The notes below the pieces were generated by a model. The model saw only the letters and a program-made list of their open reading frames with translations, ran no database searches and was not told where the DNA came from. Shown here one piece after another: positions 48,742 to 57,063 of a stretch of 64,000 nucleotides of DNA. The number at the start of each line of letters is the position of its first letter. Position 1 is the stretch's first letter. Source of the stretch: an uncultured Oscillibacter sp. (GTDB lineage Bacteria; Bacillota; Clostridia; Oscillospirales; Oscillospiraceae). Both the position numbers and the translations under genes were made by a program. The stretch is taken from contig NZ_CAJTUX010000007.1 in assembly GCF_910579365.1 (NCBI RefSeq), positions 5,876 to 69,875 of the forward strand, written 5' to 3'.

Positions 48742-49509
48742 ATGTATATGCTGCGGTCTATTGGCTGGGCCGCCCTGGGCACGGGTTTCACCTTCCTGAT
48801 GACCACCCTGGGGGCCGCCATGGTATTTTTCCTCTCCGGGGAGCCGAAGCCCCGGTTTCAAAAGGCGATGCTGGGCTTTGCCGCCGGGGTCATGACGGCG
48901 GCTTCCGTGTGGAGCCTGCTGCTTCCCGCCATCGACCAGGCGGCGGAGGAGGGCCGCGTTCCCGGCTGGCTGCCCGCCGCCGCGGGGATGCTGCTGGGCG
49001 TGGTGTTCCTGGCGGCGCTGGACGCGCTGCTGCCCTGCCTGCGGCGGGAGAGAGAGACCAACGCCGCCTGGAGGCAGAACACGCTGCTGATGACGGCCAT
49101 CACCCTACATAACGTGCCGGAGGGCATGGCGGTGGGCCTGGCCTTCGCCCTGGCGGCCAGCGGCGAGGGGGCGGCGGGAGCCATGGCGCTGGCCCTGGGC
49201 ATCGGCATTCAGAATTTCCCCGAGGGGGCGGCGGTGGCCCTTCCCCTGCGGCAGGAGGGCCGGGGGCGGCTGAAAGCCTTCACCGGCGGGATGCTCTCCG
49301 GGGCGGTGGAGCCGGTGTTCGGCATTCTGGTGGTGCTGATCGCCGCCTGGGCCCATCCTGTGATGCCCTGGCTTTTGAGCTTCGCCGCCGGAGCGATGCT
49401 GTATGTGGTGGTGGAGGAGCTGGTGCCCCAGGCCCACAGCCGGGCGGGGACCTGCGGCTTTGTCGGCGGGTTCCTGATTATGATGGTGCTGGACGTGGCT
49501 CTGGGCTAG
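48742..49509 (+). CDS. ZIP family metal transporter
   Basis: A 255-residue protein with about eight membrane helices. The ZIP metal site is clear: TAITLHNVPEGMAVGLAFA in helix IV and GIGIQNFPEGAAVALPL in helix V. These proteins import zinc or related divalent metals. The loop between helices III and IV is short and Arg-rich rather than His-rich. The start is taken at ATG 48742; upstream AAGG is weak, and ATG 48748 is an alternative. It is divergent from guaD and no metalloregulator site was identified. Confidence 0.92.
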   Translation: MYMLRSIGWAALGTGFTFLMTTLGAAMVFFLSGEPKPRFQKAMLGFAAGVMTAASVWSLLLPAIDQAAEEGRVPGWLPAAAGMLLGVVFLAALDALLPCLRRERETNAAWRQNTLLMTAITLHNVPEGMAVGLAFALAASGEGAAGAMALALGIGIQNFPEGAAVALPLRQEGRGRLKAFTGGMLSGAVEPVFGILVVLIAAWAHPVMPWLLSFAAGAMLYVVVEELVPQAHSRAGTCGFVGGFLIMMVLDVALG

Positions 49510-49512
49510 GCG

Positions 49513-49543
49513 GGAAAAGGCGGCGGAGCAAAGCTCCGCCGCC
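49513..49543 (-). terminator. Terminator of the gene at 49549-49980
   Basis: GGCGGCGGAGC-AAA-GCTCCGCCGCC, an 11-bp stem, followed on the minus strand by TTTTCCC. Confidence 0.8.
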
Positions 49544-49548
49544 TCGAA

Positions 49549-49980
49549 TCACGTCCTTGCCTGAATCTGCGCGCCGCATTTTGGGCAGGTGATGACGATC
49601 TTCCCCTTGCCCACCGGGACGCGGCAGATGGTTTTGCAGTCTTTGCAGGTAAAATACTTGTGCTCCTTGTCGGCGTGGCGGGCCCGGGCCCCGGCGCTGC
49701 GGTTCTTCAGGCCGCAGTACCAGTTCACCCACTTCTGGTTTTCCGTCCGCCGGCGGGAGAGGTTTTTGGAAAACGAGCGGAACAAAATCACGATCATCAA
49801 AAAGAACAGCACGCTCTCCAGAACCCGGACGGCCATCCCCCGCTTCAGGAAGAAGAGCACGAGCTCCGCCGCCCACAAGACGAGATACCCCCGGAAGAGC
49901 GCCTGATTCAGCTGGTCCCATCCGTTGCGTCCGTACATGAAGCGGGCCATCGCGCCGCCGATTCTCTGAAAAAAGCCCAT
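49549..49980 (-). CDS. Small membrane protein with C-terminal zinc ribbon
   Basis: A 143-residue protein with two hydrophobic segments (about 28-43 and 51-68), a basic stretch and a C-terminal zinc ribbon: CKDCKTICRVPVGKGKIVITCPKCG, a regular CxxC-CxxC pair. ATG at 49980 follows CAAAGGAGTTCAGACAC; an in-frame start at 50049 would add a poorly fitting extension. Proteins like this are common in Oscillospiraceae but have no known function. Confidence 0.8.
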   Translation of the reverse strand: MGFFQRIGGAMARFMYGRNGWDQLNQALFRGYLVLWAAELVLFFLKRGMAVRVLESVLFFLMIVILFRSFSKNLSRRRTENQKWVNWYCGLKNRSAGARARHADKEHKYFTCKDCKTICRVPVGKGKIVITCPKCGAQIQART

Positions 49981-50152
49981 GTGTCTGAACTCCTTTGCCG
50001 GTCCGGTATTGTTTTTCTCTATTCTACTCGCAACCGGGCGGACAAACAACTGGTTTGGGCGGAAATTTACAAAATGGTCATTTATTTTCCATAGAGGCTG
50101 TGCTATATTTTAAAGTTGTTATAAAATAAAGAAAAGGAAGTGCATACAGATT

Positions 50153-52036
50153 ATGGCAAAAAGGCAGTTCAAGGCGGAGTCCAAGCGGCTGCTGGACCTG
50201 ATGATCAACTCCATTTACACCCACAAGGAGATTTTCCTGCGGGAGATAATCTCCAACGCCAGCGACGCCTGTGACAAGCTCTGCTACCAGGCGCTGACGG
50301 ACGGCGGCGTGGGCATGGACCGGGGAGATTTTAAAATCGAAGTCTCCGCAGACCGGGAGCAGCGGCTGCTGACGGTCTCCGACAACGGCATTGGCATGGA
50401 TAAGGAGGACTTGGAGAACAACCTGGGCGTCATCGCCTCCTCCGGTTCCTATAAGTTCAAACAGGAGCTGGGAGACGACGCCGGAGACACCGACGTCATC
50501 GGCCAGTTCGGCGTGGGCTTTTACTCCGCCTTTATGGTCTCCGACCATATCACGGTGGTGACCCGGAAGTACGGGGCGGAGAGCGCCTTTATGTGGCAGT
50601 CCTCCGGGGCCGACGGGTACACGATTACCGCGTGCGAAAAGGAGACCGTGGGCACCGACATCATCATGCACATCAAGGCCGACACCGATGACGAGAAGTA
50701 CGGCGAGTTCCTGGAGAGCTGGAAGCTCCAGGAGCTGGTGCGGAAGTACTCCGACTATATCCGCTTCCCCATCCGCATGGAGGTCTCCAAGACCCGGAAG
50801 AAGGAGGACTCCCCGGAGGACAAGCCGGAGTATGAGACCTATACCGAGGTGGAGACGCTGAACTCCATGGTCCCCATCTGGCAGCGGGCCAAGTCCGAGG
50901 TGACGGAGGAGGAGTACCACAAGTTCTACCGGGACAAGTTCCACGACTACGCCGACCCCCAGCGCTGCATCCCCGTCTCCGTGGAGGGCAGCGTCACTTA
51001 CAAGGCCCTGCTCTTCGTCCCCGGGGCCACGCCCTTCGACTATTACACCAAGGAGTTTGAGAAGGGCCTCCAGCTCTACTCCAACGGCGTGCTCATCATG
51101 GACAAATGCGCCGACCTCCTGCCGGAGCACTTCCGCTTCGTCCGGGGCGTGGCGGACTCCCCGGACCTGAGCCTGAACATCTCCCGGGAGCTTTTGCAGC
51201 ATGACCGGCAGCTGAAGGTCATTGCCTCCAATCTGGAGAAGAAGATCAAGGCGGACCTCACAAAATTCCTGGCGGAGGACCGGGAGGGTTATCAGACCTT
51301 CTGGAAGAACTTCGGCCGCCAGCTGAAGTACGGCGTGGTGAACGAGTACGGCCGCCACAAGGACCTGCTTCAGGACCTGCTGCTGTTCTACTCCTCCACG
51401 GAGAAAAAGCCCGTCACCCTGGACGAGTACGTCTCCCGGATGAAGGAGGAGCAGAAGTATATTTACTACGCCGCCGGAGAGACCGCGGACAAGATCGACA
51501 AGCTCCCCCAGACCGAGGGGCTGCGGGACGCGGGGACGGAAATCCTCTACTTCACCGAGGAGGTGGACGAGTTCTGCGCCCAGACGCTGCGGAGCTACAA
51601 GGACAAGGAGTTCCGCTCCGTCCTGGACCAGGAGATCGAGGAGGGCGAGTCCAAAAAGGCCGAGGAGGAGGCCGAGGCCCACAAGGCCGTCTTCGACTTC
51701 GTGAAGGAGACCCTGGGGGACGCCGTCAAGGAGGTCAAGGCCAGCGCCCGGCTGAAATCCCACCCCGTCTGCCTCACCGCCGGGGAGGGACTGAGCTTTG
51801 AGATGGAGAAGTACTTCCAGGCCGTCCAGCCGGACGCGTCCATCAAAGCGGAGCGGATTCTGGAGCTGAACGTGGAGCATTCCGCCTTCCGGGCCCTGGA
51901 GGCCGCCGTGGAGGCGGACCCGGAGAAGGCGAAAACTTACGCCAACTTGCTGTACAGCCAGGCCCTTCTGATTGCGGGCCTGCCCCTGGACGACCCCTCC
52001 GGATACACGGATCTGGTGTGCGGACTGATGAAATGA
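50153..52036 (+). CDS. htpG: Molecular chaperone HtpG (Hsp90)
   Basis: A 627-residue Hsp90. N-terminal ATPase: LMINSIYTHKEIFLREIISNASDA, TVSDNGIGMDKEDL, IGQFGVGFYSAFMV. The middle domain has the client/catalytic region with DLSLNISRELLQHDRQLK, and the C-terminal dimerisation domain follows. It lacks the eukaryotic acidic linker. Length is typical. ATG at 50153 follows GAAAAGGAAGTGCATACAGATT. It is a single gene with upstream AT-rich DNA; no CIRCE or CtsR site was recognised. Confidence 0.97.
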   Translation: MAKRQFKAESKRLLDLMINSIYTHKEIFLREIISNASDACDKLCYQALTDGGVGMDRGDFKIEVSADREQRLLTVSDNGIGMDKEDLENNLGVIASSGSYKFKQELGDDAGDTDVIGQFGVGFYSAFMVSDHITVVTRKYGAESAFMWQSSGADGYTITACEKETVGTDIIMHIKADTDDEKYGEFLESWKLQELVRKYSDYIRFPIRMEVSKTRKKEDSPEDKPEYETYTEVETLNSMVPIWQRAKSEVTEEEYHKFYRDKFHDYADPQRCIPVSVEGSVTYKALLFVPGATPFDYYTKEFEKGLQLYSNGVLIMDKCADLLPEHFRFVRGVADSPDLSLNISRELLQHDRQLKVIASNLEKKIKADLTKFLAEDREGYQTFWKNFGRQLKYGVVNEYGRHKDLLQDLLLFYSSTEKKPVTLDEYVSRMKEEQKYIYYAAGETADKIDKLPQTEGLRDAGTEILYFTEEVDEFCAQTLRSYKDKEFRSVLDQEIEEGESKKAEEEAEAHKAVFDFVKETLGDAVKEVKASARLKSHPVCLTAGEGLSFEMEKYFQAVQPDASIKAERILELNVEHSAFRALEAAVEADPEKAKTYANLLYSQALLIAGLPLDDPSGYTDLVCGLMK

Positions 52037-52102
52037 GCGCTGCGTGCCCCGGCGAAGGCCGGGGCACATTTTTGAGCGGCGGCGTCCCCTGTCCCGCGCC
52101 CC

Positions 52103-52131
52103 TTGACAGAAAGGCGGCGGTGTGTTATACT
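52103..52131 (+). promoter_or_regulatory. Promoter of the marR-MATE operon
   Basis: TTGACA (52103-52108), 17-base spacer, TATACT (52126-52131). A direct repeat AAAAGAACG occurs twice just downstream (about 52144-52168) and may be an operator. Confidence 0.78.
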
Positions 52132-52181
52132 CCGATGGTTCCAAAAAGAACGGTTTTGAAAAGAACGAAGGAGGCCGGACT

Positions 52182-52634
52182 ATGATTACCATCGCCCAGC
52201 TCACCCGCCTGCCCCGGAGATTTTCAAAGTACTATGACCGCCAGTTTCTTCCCCTGCTGGAGCGGACGGGTCTTTCCGTGCGGGAGATTCACGTCCTCCT
52301 CTTTCTGGCCAACCACCCCGGCCAGGACACCGCCCGGGACGTGACGGAGCTTCGGGGAATTGCGAAGTCCCAGGTTTCCCAGTCGGTGGAGGTGCTGACG
52401 GCCCGGGGGCTTCTGGCCCGGCGGGCCGACGGGGAGGACCGGCGGATCATTCATTTGGAGATTACCGGCGAGGGCGCTCCTCTGGCCCGAGAGGCCCAGG
52501 CTGTGCAGGCCGCCTGCGGGCGGCGGATGCTGGCGGGGCTGACGGAGGAGGAGCGGACCGTCTTCCTGAACCTGCTGGAGAGGGTGCTCCGGGAGACGGA
52601 GGAATTGAGCGCGGGAAAGGAGCGTTTGCCATGA
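52182..52634 (+). CDS. MarR-family transcriptional regulator
   Basis: A 150-residue winged-helix regulator. The core is seen at SVREIHVLLFLANHPGQDTARDV, IAKSQVSQSVEVLTARGLLARRADGEDRR (recognition helix and wing) and IIHLEITGEGAPLAREAQAV. MarR proteins repress efflux genes and release on binding small ligands. ATG at 52182 follows GAAGGAGGCCGGACT. It overlaps the MATE gene by 4 bases, so it very probably controls that exporter and itself. Confidence 0.93.
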   Translation: MITIAQLTRLPRRFSKYYDRQFLPLLERTGLSVREIHVLLFLANHPGQDTARDVTELRGIAKSQVSQSVEVLTARGLLARRADGEDRRIIHLEITGEGAPLAREAQAVQAACGRRMLAGLTEEERTVFLNLLERVLRETEELSAGKERLP

Positions 52635-54004
52635 ATCAACACAGTGTCGACCTGGGCAGCGGGAAGGTGAGCCGGCTGCTGTTCTCCCTGGCGCTGCCCA
52701 CCATCACGTCCCAGATTGTCAACATGCTCTACAACCTGGTGGACCGGGTTTACATCGGCCATATGAAGCCCGTGGACACCGTGGGGGCCCTGGCCCTCAC
52801 CGGCGTGGGAGTCTGCCTGCCCATCATTATGTTGATCTCCGCCTTCGCGGCGCTGGTGGGCATGGGCGGCGCGCCCCGGGCCTCCATCCAGGAGGGACGG
52901 GGGGACCTGGAGGGGGCCCGGCAGATCATGGGCAACAGCTTCTCCCTGCTGATCCTTGCCTCCGCCGTGCTGACGGTGGTGTTCCGGGTCTTTGCGGAGC
53001 CCTTGCTGCTGACCTTCGGCGCCAGTGAGAATACCATCGGCTACGCCCTGGACTATATGAACATCTACTCCCTGGGCACGCTCTTTGTTCAGGTGACCCT
53101 GGGCATGAACGCCTACATTACCGCCCAGGGCTTCACCACCGTCAGCATGAAGACCGTCCTCATCGGCGCGGGGCTGAATACGCTGCTGGACCCCATTTTC
53201 ATCTTCGGGCTCGGCATGGGGGTCCGGGGGGCGGCGCTGGCGACCATCCTCTCCCAGGCGGTTTCCGCCGCGTGGGTCCTCCGGTTTCTCACCAGCCCCC
53301 AGACGAAGTGGCGGCTGAGGAGGGAGACTCTGCGGCTTCAGCCCAAGGTGTTCCTGCCCAGTTTGGCCCTGGGTCTCTCGCCCTTCATCATGCAGTCCAC
53401 GGAGAGCCTGATCGCCGTGTGCTTCAATTCTTCCCTGCTGAAATACGGCGGGGACCTGGCGGTGGGGGCCATGACGGTGCTGACCAGCATGATGCAGTTT
53501 GCCATGATGCCCCTTCAGGGCCTGAGCCAGGGAGCCCAGCCGATTGTCAGCTATAACTTCGGGGCGCGGAACGCCCAGCGGGTGAAGGACGCCTTCCGCT
53601 GCCTGCTGAAATCCTGTGTGATCTACTCGGCGGTCCTCTGGGCGGTGGTCCAGCTGTTTCCCCAAGTCTTCGTGCGGATTTTCAACAACAACCCGGAGCT
53701 GGTGGACTACGCCGCCTGGGCCCTGCGGATTTACATGGGAACCACCTGCCTGTTCGGCATCCAGATTTCCTGCCAGCAGACCTTTGTGGCCCTGGGAAAC
53801 GCCAAGACCTCCCTGTTTTTGGCCGTGCTCCGGAAGATCATTCTGCTGATTCCCCTCATCTATATTCTGCCGAACTTCTTCGCCGACAAAGCCTTTGCCG
53901 TCTTCCTGGCGGAGCCGGTGGCGGATTTTCTGGCAGTGACCGCCACCGCCTCCATGTTCGCCGTCCAGTTTAGCCGGAGCATGGCGGAGCTGGAGCGGGA
54001 GTGA
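52631..54004 (+). CDS. MATE family efflux transporter
   Basis: A 457-residue exporter with about twelve membrane segments: VSRLLFSLALPTITSQIVNMLYNLVDRVYIG opens the first half (no more than the usual MATE start), and LALGLSPFIMQSTESLIAVCFN the second, with GLSQGAQPIVSYNFGARN between helices. It shows no closer match to the other MATE protein at 28.9-30.2 kb than expected for the family. The ATG overlaps the marR stop (ATGA), indicating coupled translation. Substrate not known. Confidence 0.94.
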   Translation: MNQHSVDLGSGKVSRLLFSLALPTITSQIVNMLYNLVDRVYIGHMKPVDTVGALALTGVGVCLPIIMLISAFAALVGMGGAPRASIQEGRGDLEGARQIMGNSFSLLILASAVLTVVFRVFAEPLLLTFGASENTIGYALDYMNIYSLGTLFVQVTLGMNAYITAQGFTTVSMKTVLIGAGLNTLLDPIFIFGLGMGVRGAALATILSQAVSAAWVLRFLTSPQTKWRLRRETLRLQPKVFLPSLALGLSPFIMQSTESLIAVCFNSSLLKYGGDLAVGAMTVLTSMMQFAMMPLQGLSQGAQPIVSYNFGARNAQRVKDAFRCLLKSCVIYSAVLWAVVQLFPQVFVRIFNNNPELVDYAAWALRIYMGTTCLFGIQISCQQTFVALGNAKTSLFLAVLRKIILLIPLIYILPNFFADKAFAVFLAEPVADFLAVTATASMFAVQFSRSMAELERE

Positions 54005-54020
54005 ACGCCTCCGGGCGGAG

Positions 54021-54068
54021 AACCTGGGAACCGGGCCGTTTCTGGTCCGGCTCCCAGGTTTTGTTATT
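54021..54068 (+). terminator. Terminator after the marR-MATE operon
   Basis: AACCTGGGA and TCCCAGGTT enclose CCGG/CCGG pairing; followed by TTGTTATT. Confidence 0.82.
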
Positions 54069-54379
54069 CGTGGGACGGAAAAATCTGGGAAATTTCGTCG
54101 GTTTGCCCAAGGTTTTCTCCGTGAACCTGTGTTAAAATCCAGGGCGGTTGGATAGGTCCAATTTTTTTGCAAAAACTACTTGCAATATGGGAATGAATCG
54201 TGTAATATAATATTAAAAACTAGATTATACAATATTGATACCATTAACTGGGAGGCCGACAGCGGCGGTTGCCTTTGCCCGCCGCGGTTTGCGGCGTCGG
54301 AAAGAGCGGCTTCCATCCATGTATCATGTCGAAATGTAACATACGGAAACACGCACAGCGGAAGCTGGGGAGGAATACC
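54069..54379. other. AT-rich intergenic region and leader of the hemolysin III gene
   Basis: About 310 bases. A candidate promoter TTGCAA (54180-54185), 17 bases, TAATAT (54203-54208) sits in AT-rich DNA. The last 140 bases are GC-rich and can fold locally but match no riboswitch I know. No gene is supported. Confidence 0.5.
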
Positions 54380-55087
54380 ATGGAGGCAGTTTTGACGAAA
54401 CAGCAGATGCAGCGCGCCCGTCTGCGGGCGGTACGCAGGGCGAAGGTTCAGGCCCGGAACGAGCCGCCCCGCCTGACGGTGGGGGCGGAGGTTTTCAACG
54501 CCGCCAGCCACGGTCTGGGGGCTCTGGGGGCGGCGGCGGCGCTGACGCTGCTGCTGGCCCGCTCCGGGGCGGCGGCGGAGCGGCTGGCCTCCTGCGTCTA
54601 TGGAATCAGCATGGTGGTGATGATGCTGATGAGCTGCGTATACCACGCCATGCCCACGGGCTCCAGGGCCAAGCGGGTCCTCCGCCGGTTTGACTACACG
54701 TCCATCTACCTGCTGATCGGCGGCACCTTCGCCCCCATCCTGCTGGTGTACCTGGGGGGAACGGCGGGGACGGTGCTGTTCTGCGCCCAGTGGGCGGTAA
54801 TTCTCACCGGCGTGACGCTGGTGATGGCCTTCGGCCCCGGCCGCTGGCGGGCCCTGCACTTTACGCTGTACTTCCTCATCGGCTGGAGCGGGCTGGTCTT
54901 CCTGCCCCGGATGTACCTTCAGAGCCGGACGCTGCTCTGGTTCATCTTCGCGGGGGGACTGGCCTATACCCTGGGGATGATTCCCTTCGCGGGGAAGCGA
55001 AAGTACGACCACTGCGTCTGGCACGTCTTCGTCCTGGCGGGAGCGGCGCTGCATTGGGTGGGCATTTATACACAGATTTACGCCTGA
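54380..55087 (+). CDS. Hemolysin III family (PAQR) membrane protein
   Basis: A 235-residue protein with seven hydrophobic segments and the metal-binding residues of the family: EVFNAASHGLGALG near the N-terminus, the SCVYHAM region after helix II, and the C-terminal DHCVWHVFVLAGAALHWVG. The basic N-terminal 30 residues are cytosolic. Bacterial members (YqfA/TrhA) affect membrane homeostasis; haemolytic activity should not be assumed from the name. ATG at 54380 follows TGGGGAGGAATACC. Confidence 0.92.
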   Translation: MEAVLTKQQMQRARLRAVRRAKVQARNEPPRLTVGAEVFNAASHGLGALGAAAALTLLLARSGAAAERLASCVYGISMVVMMLMSCVYHAMPTGSRAKRVLRRFDYTSIYLLIGGTFAPILLVYLGGTAGTVLFCAQWAVILTGVTLVMAFGPGRWRALHFTLYFLIGWSGLVFLPRMYLQSRTLLWFIFAGGLAYTLGMIPFAGKRKYDHCVWHVFVLAGAALHWVGIYTQIYA

Positions 55088-55108
55088 GTGTCCAGACACG
55101 GAAAAATA

Positions 55109-55150
55109 AACGTCCGGATTCCCCCTGCGGGGCGGAGTCCGGGCGTTTTT
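55109..55150 (+). terminator. Terminator after the hemolysin III gene
   Basis: AACGTCCGGA pairs with TCCGGGCGTT around an inner CCCC/GGGG stem; followed by TTTTTGGG. Confidence 0.82.
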
Positions 55151-55228
55151 GGGCTGCTTTTGCATCAAGGGACCGTTAAAATTTAAAGCGGAGAAGCGGC
55201 CGGGCGGGTAATTTTTCTCTTCTGAGCC

Positions 55229-55256
55229 TTGACTTTTTTCCAAGAGTTACTATAAT
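55229..55256 (+). promoter_or_regulatory. Promoter of the ATP synthase operon
   Basis: TTGACT (55229-55234), 16-base spacer, TATAAT (55251-55256), giving a leader of about 75 bases. Confidence 0.78.
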
Positions 55257-55338
55257 CAAACCATACCAAACCGCGCCAATTCCGCTGCCCCGTTCACCGG
55301 CATGGACCGGGGCAAATGAGTGAGAGAAGGGATGCCTG

Positions 55339-56160
55339 ATGAAACAACACAAAAAGGGCCTGGCGCTTTGGCTGACGGCAGTTTTCCTGCTGCTGGCCGG
55401 CGCTTTGCTCGCGGGCTCTCCGGGCCGGACGGAGACCGTGAAGGAGGCTATGCGGGACGCTGTGCTCCACGAGGTGAACCGAATCAGCCTCTTTGGAATC
55501 AAGGAGGTGAACCCGGGGCTGGTTTCCGCGTTCACGGTGACGCTGCTTCTGCTCCTTGCCGCCGCCTGTATCCGGATTTTCGCGATCCCCCGGTTCCGCT
55601 ACGCGCCGGGAAAGCTCCAGCTGGTGCTGGAGGAGGCGGTGGGCCTGTTTGACGGCATGGCGAAAAGCAGCAGCCCCCACCGCTCCGCGTTTTTGGGGGC
55701 CTATATCTTCGCCGCCGGCGCGTTTGTCTTTACGGGGACGCTGTTCGAGCTGCTGGGCCTCCAGGCCGTGACGGTTCACGGCCACCCTATCACCCTGCCC
55801 GCCCCCCTGTCCGACGTCAACGCCGCCATTGCCCTGGGAACGCTTTCCTATCTGGTGATTCTCTCCGGCGGCGTGGCCGGAAACGGCGTGAAGGGCGTGG
55901 GGAGAACGCTGAAGGAGTTCTCCCTTCCGATTTCCATGAGCTTCCGTCTCTTCGGCGCGCTGCTCAGCGGCCTGCTGGTGACGGAACTGGTATACTATTA
56001 TGTCAATCTGAGCTTTGTGCTTCCGGTGGTGGTGGGCGTGCTGTTCACGCTGCTCCACGCGCTGATTCAGACCTATGTGCTCACCATGCTGACGGCCCTT
56101 TTCTATGGCGAGGTGTCCGAGCCCGCGCCTGCGAAAGAGGGAAAGCGGCGGGCGGCCTGA
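55339..56160 (+). CDS. atpB: ATP synthase F0 subunit a
   Basis: A 273-residue membrane protein forming the ion half-channels next to the c-ring. The essential arginine is R203 in PISMSFRLFGALLSG; later LHALIQTYVLTMLTALF is the conserved last helix. The N-terminus has a cleavable or anchoring hydrophobic segment. ATG at 55339. It opens the operon a-c-b-(delta/alpha)-gamma-beta-epsilon; atpI is absent. Confidence 0.95.
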   Translation: MKQHKKGLALWLTAVFLLLAGALLAGSPGRTETVKEAMRDAVLHEVNRISLFGIKEVNPGLVSAFTVTLLLLLAAACIRIFAIPRFRYAPGKLQLVLEEAVGLFDGMAKSSSPHRSAFLGAYIFAAGAFVFTGTLFELLGLQAVTVHGHPITLPAPLSDVNAAIALGTLSYLVILSGGVAGNGVKGVGRTLKEFSLPISMSFRLFGALLSGLLVTELVYYYVNLSFVLPVVVGVLFTLLHALIQTYVLTMLTALFYGEVSEPAPAKEGKRRAA

Positions 56161-56206
56161 ACCGGCGGCAACGATCATTCTGAACATAATTGGGAGGTTT
56201 TCTGTC

Positions 56207-56563
56207 ATGAACAAGTGGATGAAAAAGCTGTGGATTCTGGGCCTGGTGCTGCTGCTGGCGGCGGCGCTGGCCGTGCCCGCCCTGGCGGCGGGGGAGGAGA
56301 CGGGGGAGCCCGCCGCGCAGACGGAGACGCAGGAGGACGCCTCCGGCGGTAAGACCATGGCCTCTGCCGTGGCCATCGGCCTGGCCGCCCTGGGCGGCGC
56401 CCTGGGCATGGGCATCGCCACTGGCAAGGCGGCGGAGAGCGTGGGCCGCCAGCCCGAGGCGGAGGGAAAAATCCGCACCACGCTGATGCTGGGCCTGGTT
56501 TTTATTGAGACGGCGATCATCTACGCCCTGCTGGTGGTCATTCTCATCATCTTCGTGTTGTAA
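56207..56563 (+). CDS. atpE: ATP synthase F0 subunit c with N-terminal extension
   Basis: A 118-residue c subunit, longer than the usual 70-90. Residues 1-28 look like a signal peptide (KLWILGLVLLLAAALAVPALAAG), followed by an acidic linker and the two c helices: AIGLAALGGALGMGIATGKAAESVGRQPEA loop and LGLVFIETAIIYALLVV. The ion carboxylate is E101. T102 and Y106 resemble Na+ sites, but the Na+-type glutamine of helix 1 is M68, so coupling ion is not clear. The start follows GGGAGGTTTTCTGTC. Confidence 0.93.
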   Translation: MNKWMKKLWILGLVLLLAAALAVPALAAGEETGEPAAQTETQEDASGGKTMASAVAIGLAALGGALGMGIATGKAAESVGRQPEAEGKIRTTLMLGLVFIETAIIYALLVVILIIFVL

Positions 56564-56577
56564 GGCAGGTGAGCGGC

Positions 56578-57063
56578 GTGAATATCCCCTTGAATATCGA
56601 TTGGCAGCAGATTCTGCTGCACTGGATGAACCTGGTCATTCTTACCGGCGGGCTGTATTTCCTCCTCTATCAGCCGGTGAAGCAGTTCATGGCCAAGCGG
56701 GAGGCGTACTACCGGAGCCTGGATGAGGAGGCGGCGAAAAAGCTTCGGGAGGCGGAGGAACTGAAGAGCGCCTATCAGTCCAAGCTGGACGGGGCGGAGG
56801 AGGAAATCCGCCAGTCCCGGGCCAAGGCCCAGGCGGCGGTGCAGCAGTCCGTGGAAGAGCAGATGGCCCAGGCCCGGCAGATCGTCGCCAAGGCCAAGGA
56901 GGAGGCGGCCAGCAGCCGCGAGCGGGTCATTCAGGACTCTCAGAGAGAGCTGCGGGAACTGGCGGCGGCGGCAGTGAAAAAGCTGACGGTGAAGGCCGAC
57001 ACGGACCTCTTTGACCAGTTCCTGGACCTGGCGGAGGGAGGACAAGTCCATGAGGAGCGCTAG
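56578..57063 (+). CDS. atpF: ATP synthase F0 subunit b
   Basis: A 161-residue stator subunit: one N-terminal membrane helix (about 10-30, ILLHWMNLVILTGGLYFLLY) then a long charged coiled coil (Ala/Glu/Arg/Lys-rich) to about residue 145. GTG at 56578 is preferred because AAGGCAGG is eight bases upstream; GTG at 56569 would be too close to it. The C-terminus (DLFDQFLDLAEGGQVHEER) overlaps the next gene by 14 bases. In a normal operon atpH would follow; here the next gene is the delta-alpha fusion. Confidence 0.93.
   Translation: MNIPLNIDWQQILLHWMNLVILTGGLYFLLYQPVKQFMAKREAYYRSLDEEAAKKLREAEELKSAYQSKLDGAEEEIRQSRAKAQAAVQQSVEEQMAQARQIVAKAKEEAASSRERVIQDSQRELRELAAAAVKKLTVKADTDLFDQFLDLAEGGQVHEER

Noticed and set aside
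54209..54379. Riboswitch in the hemolysin III leader
   Set aside because: GC-rich local folds are possible but no conserved core or terminator was seen.
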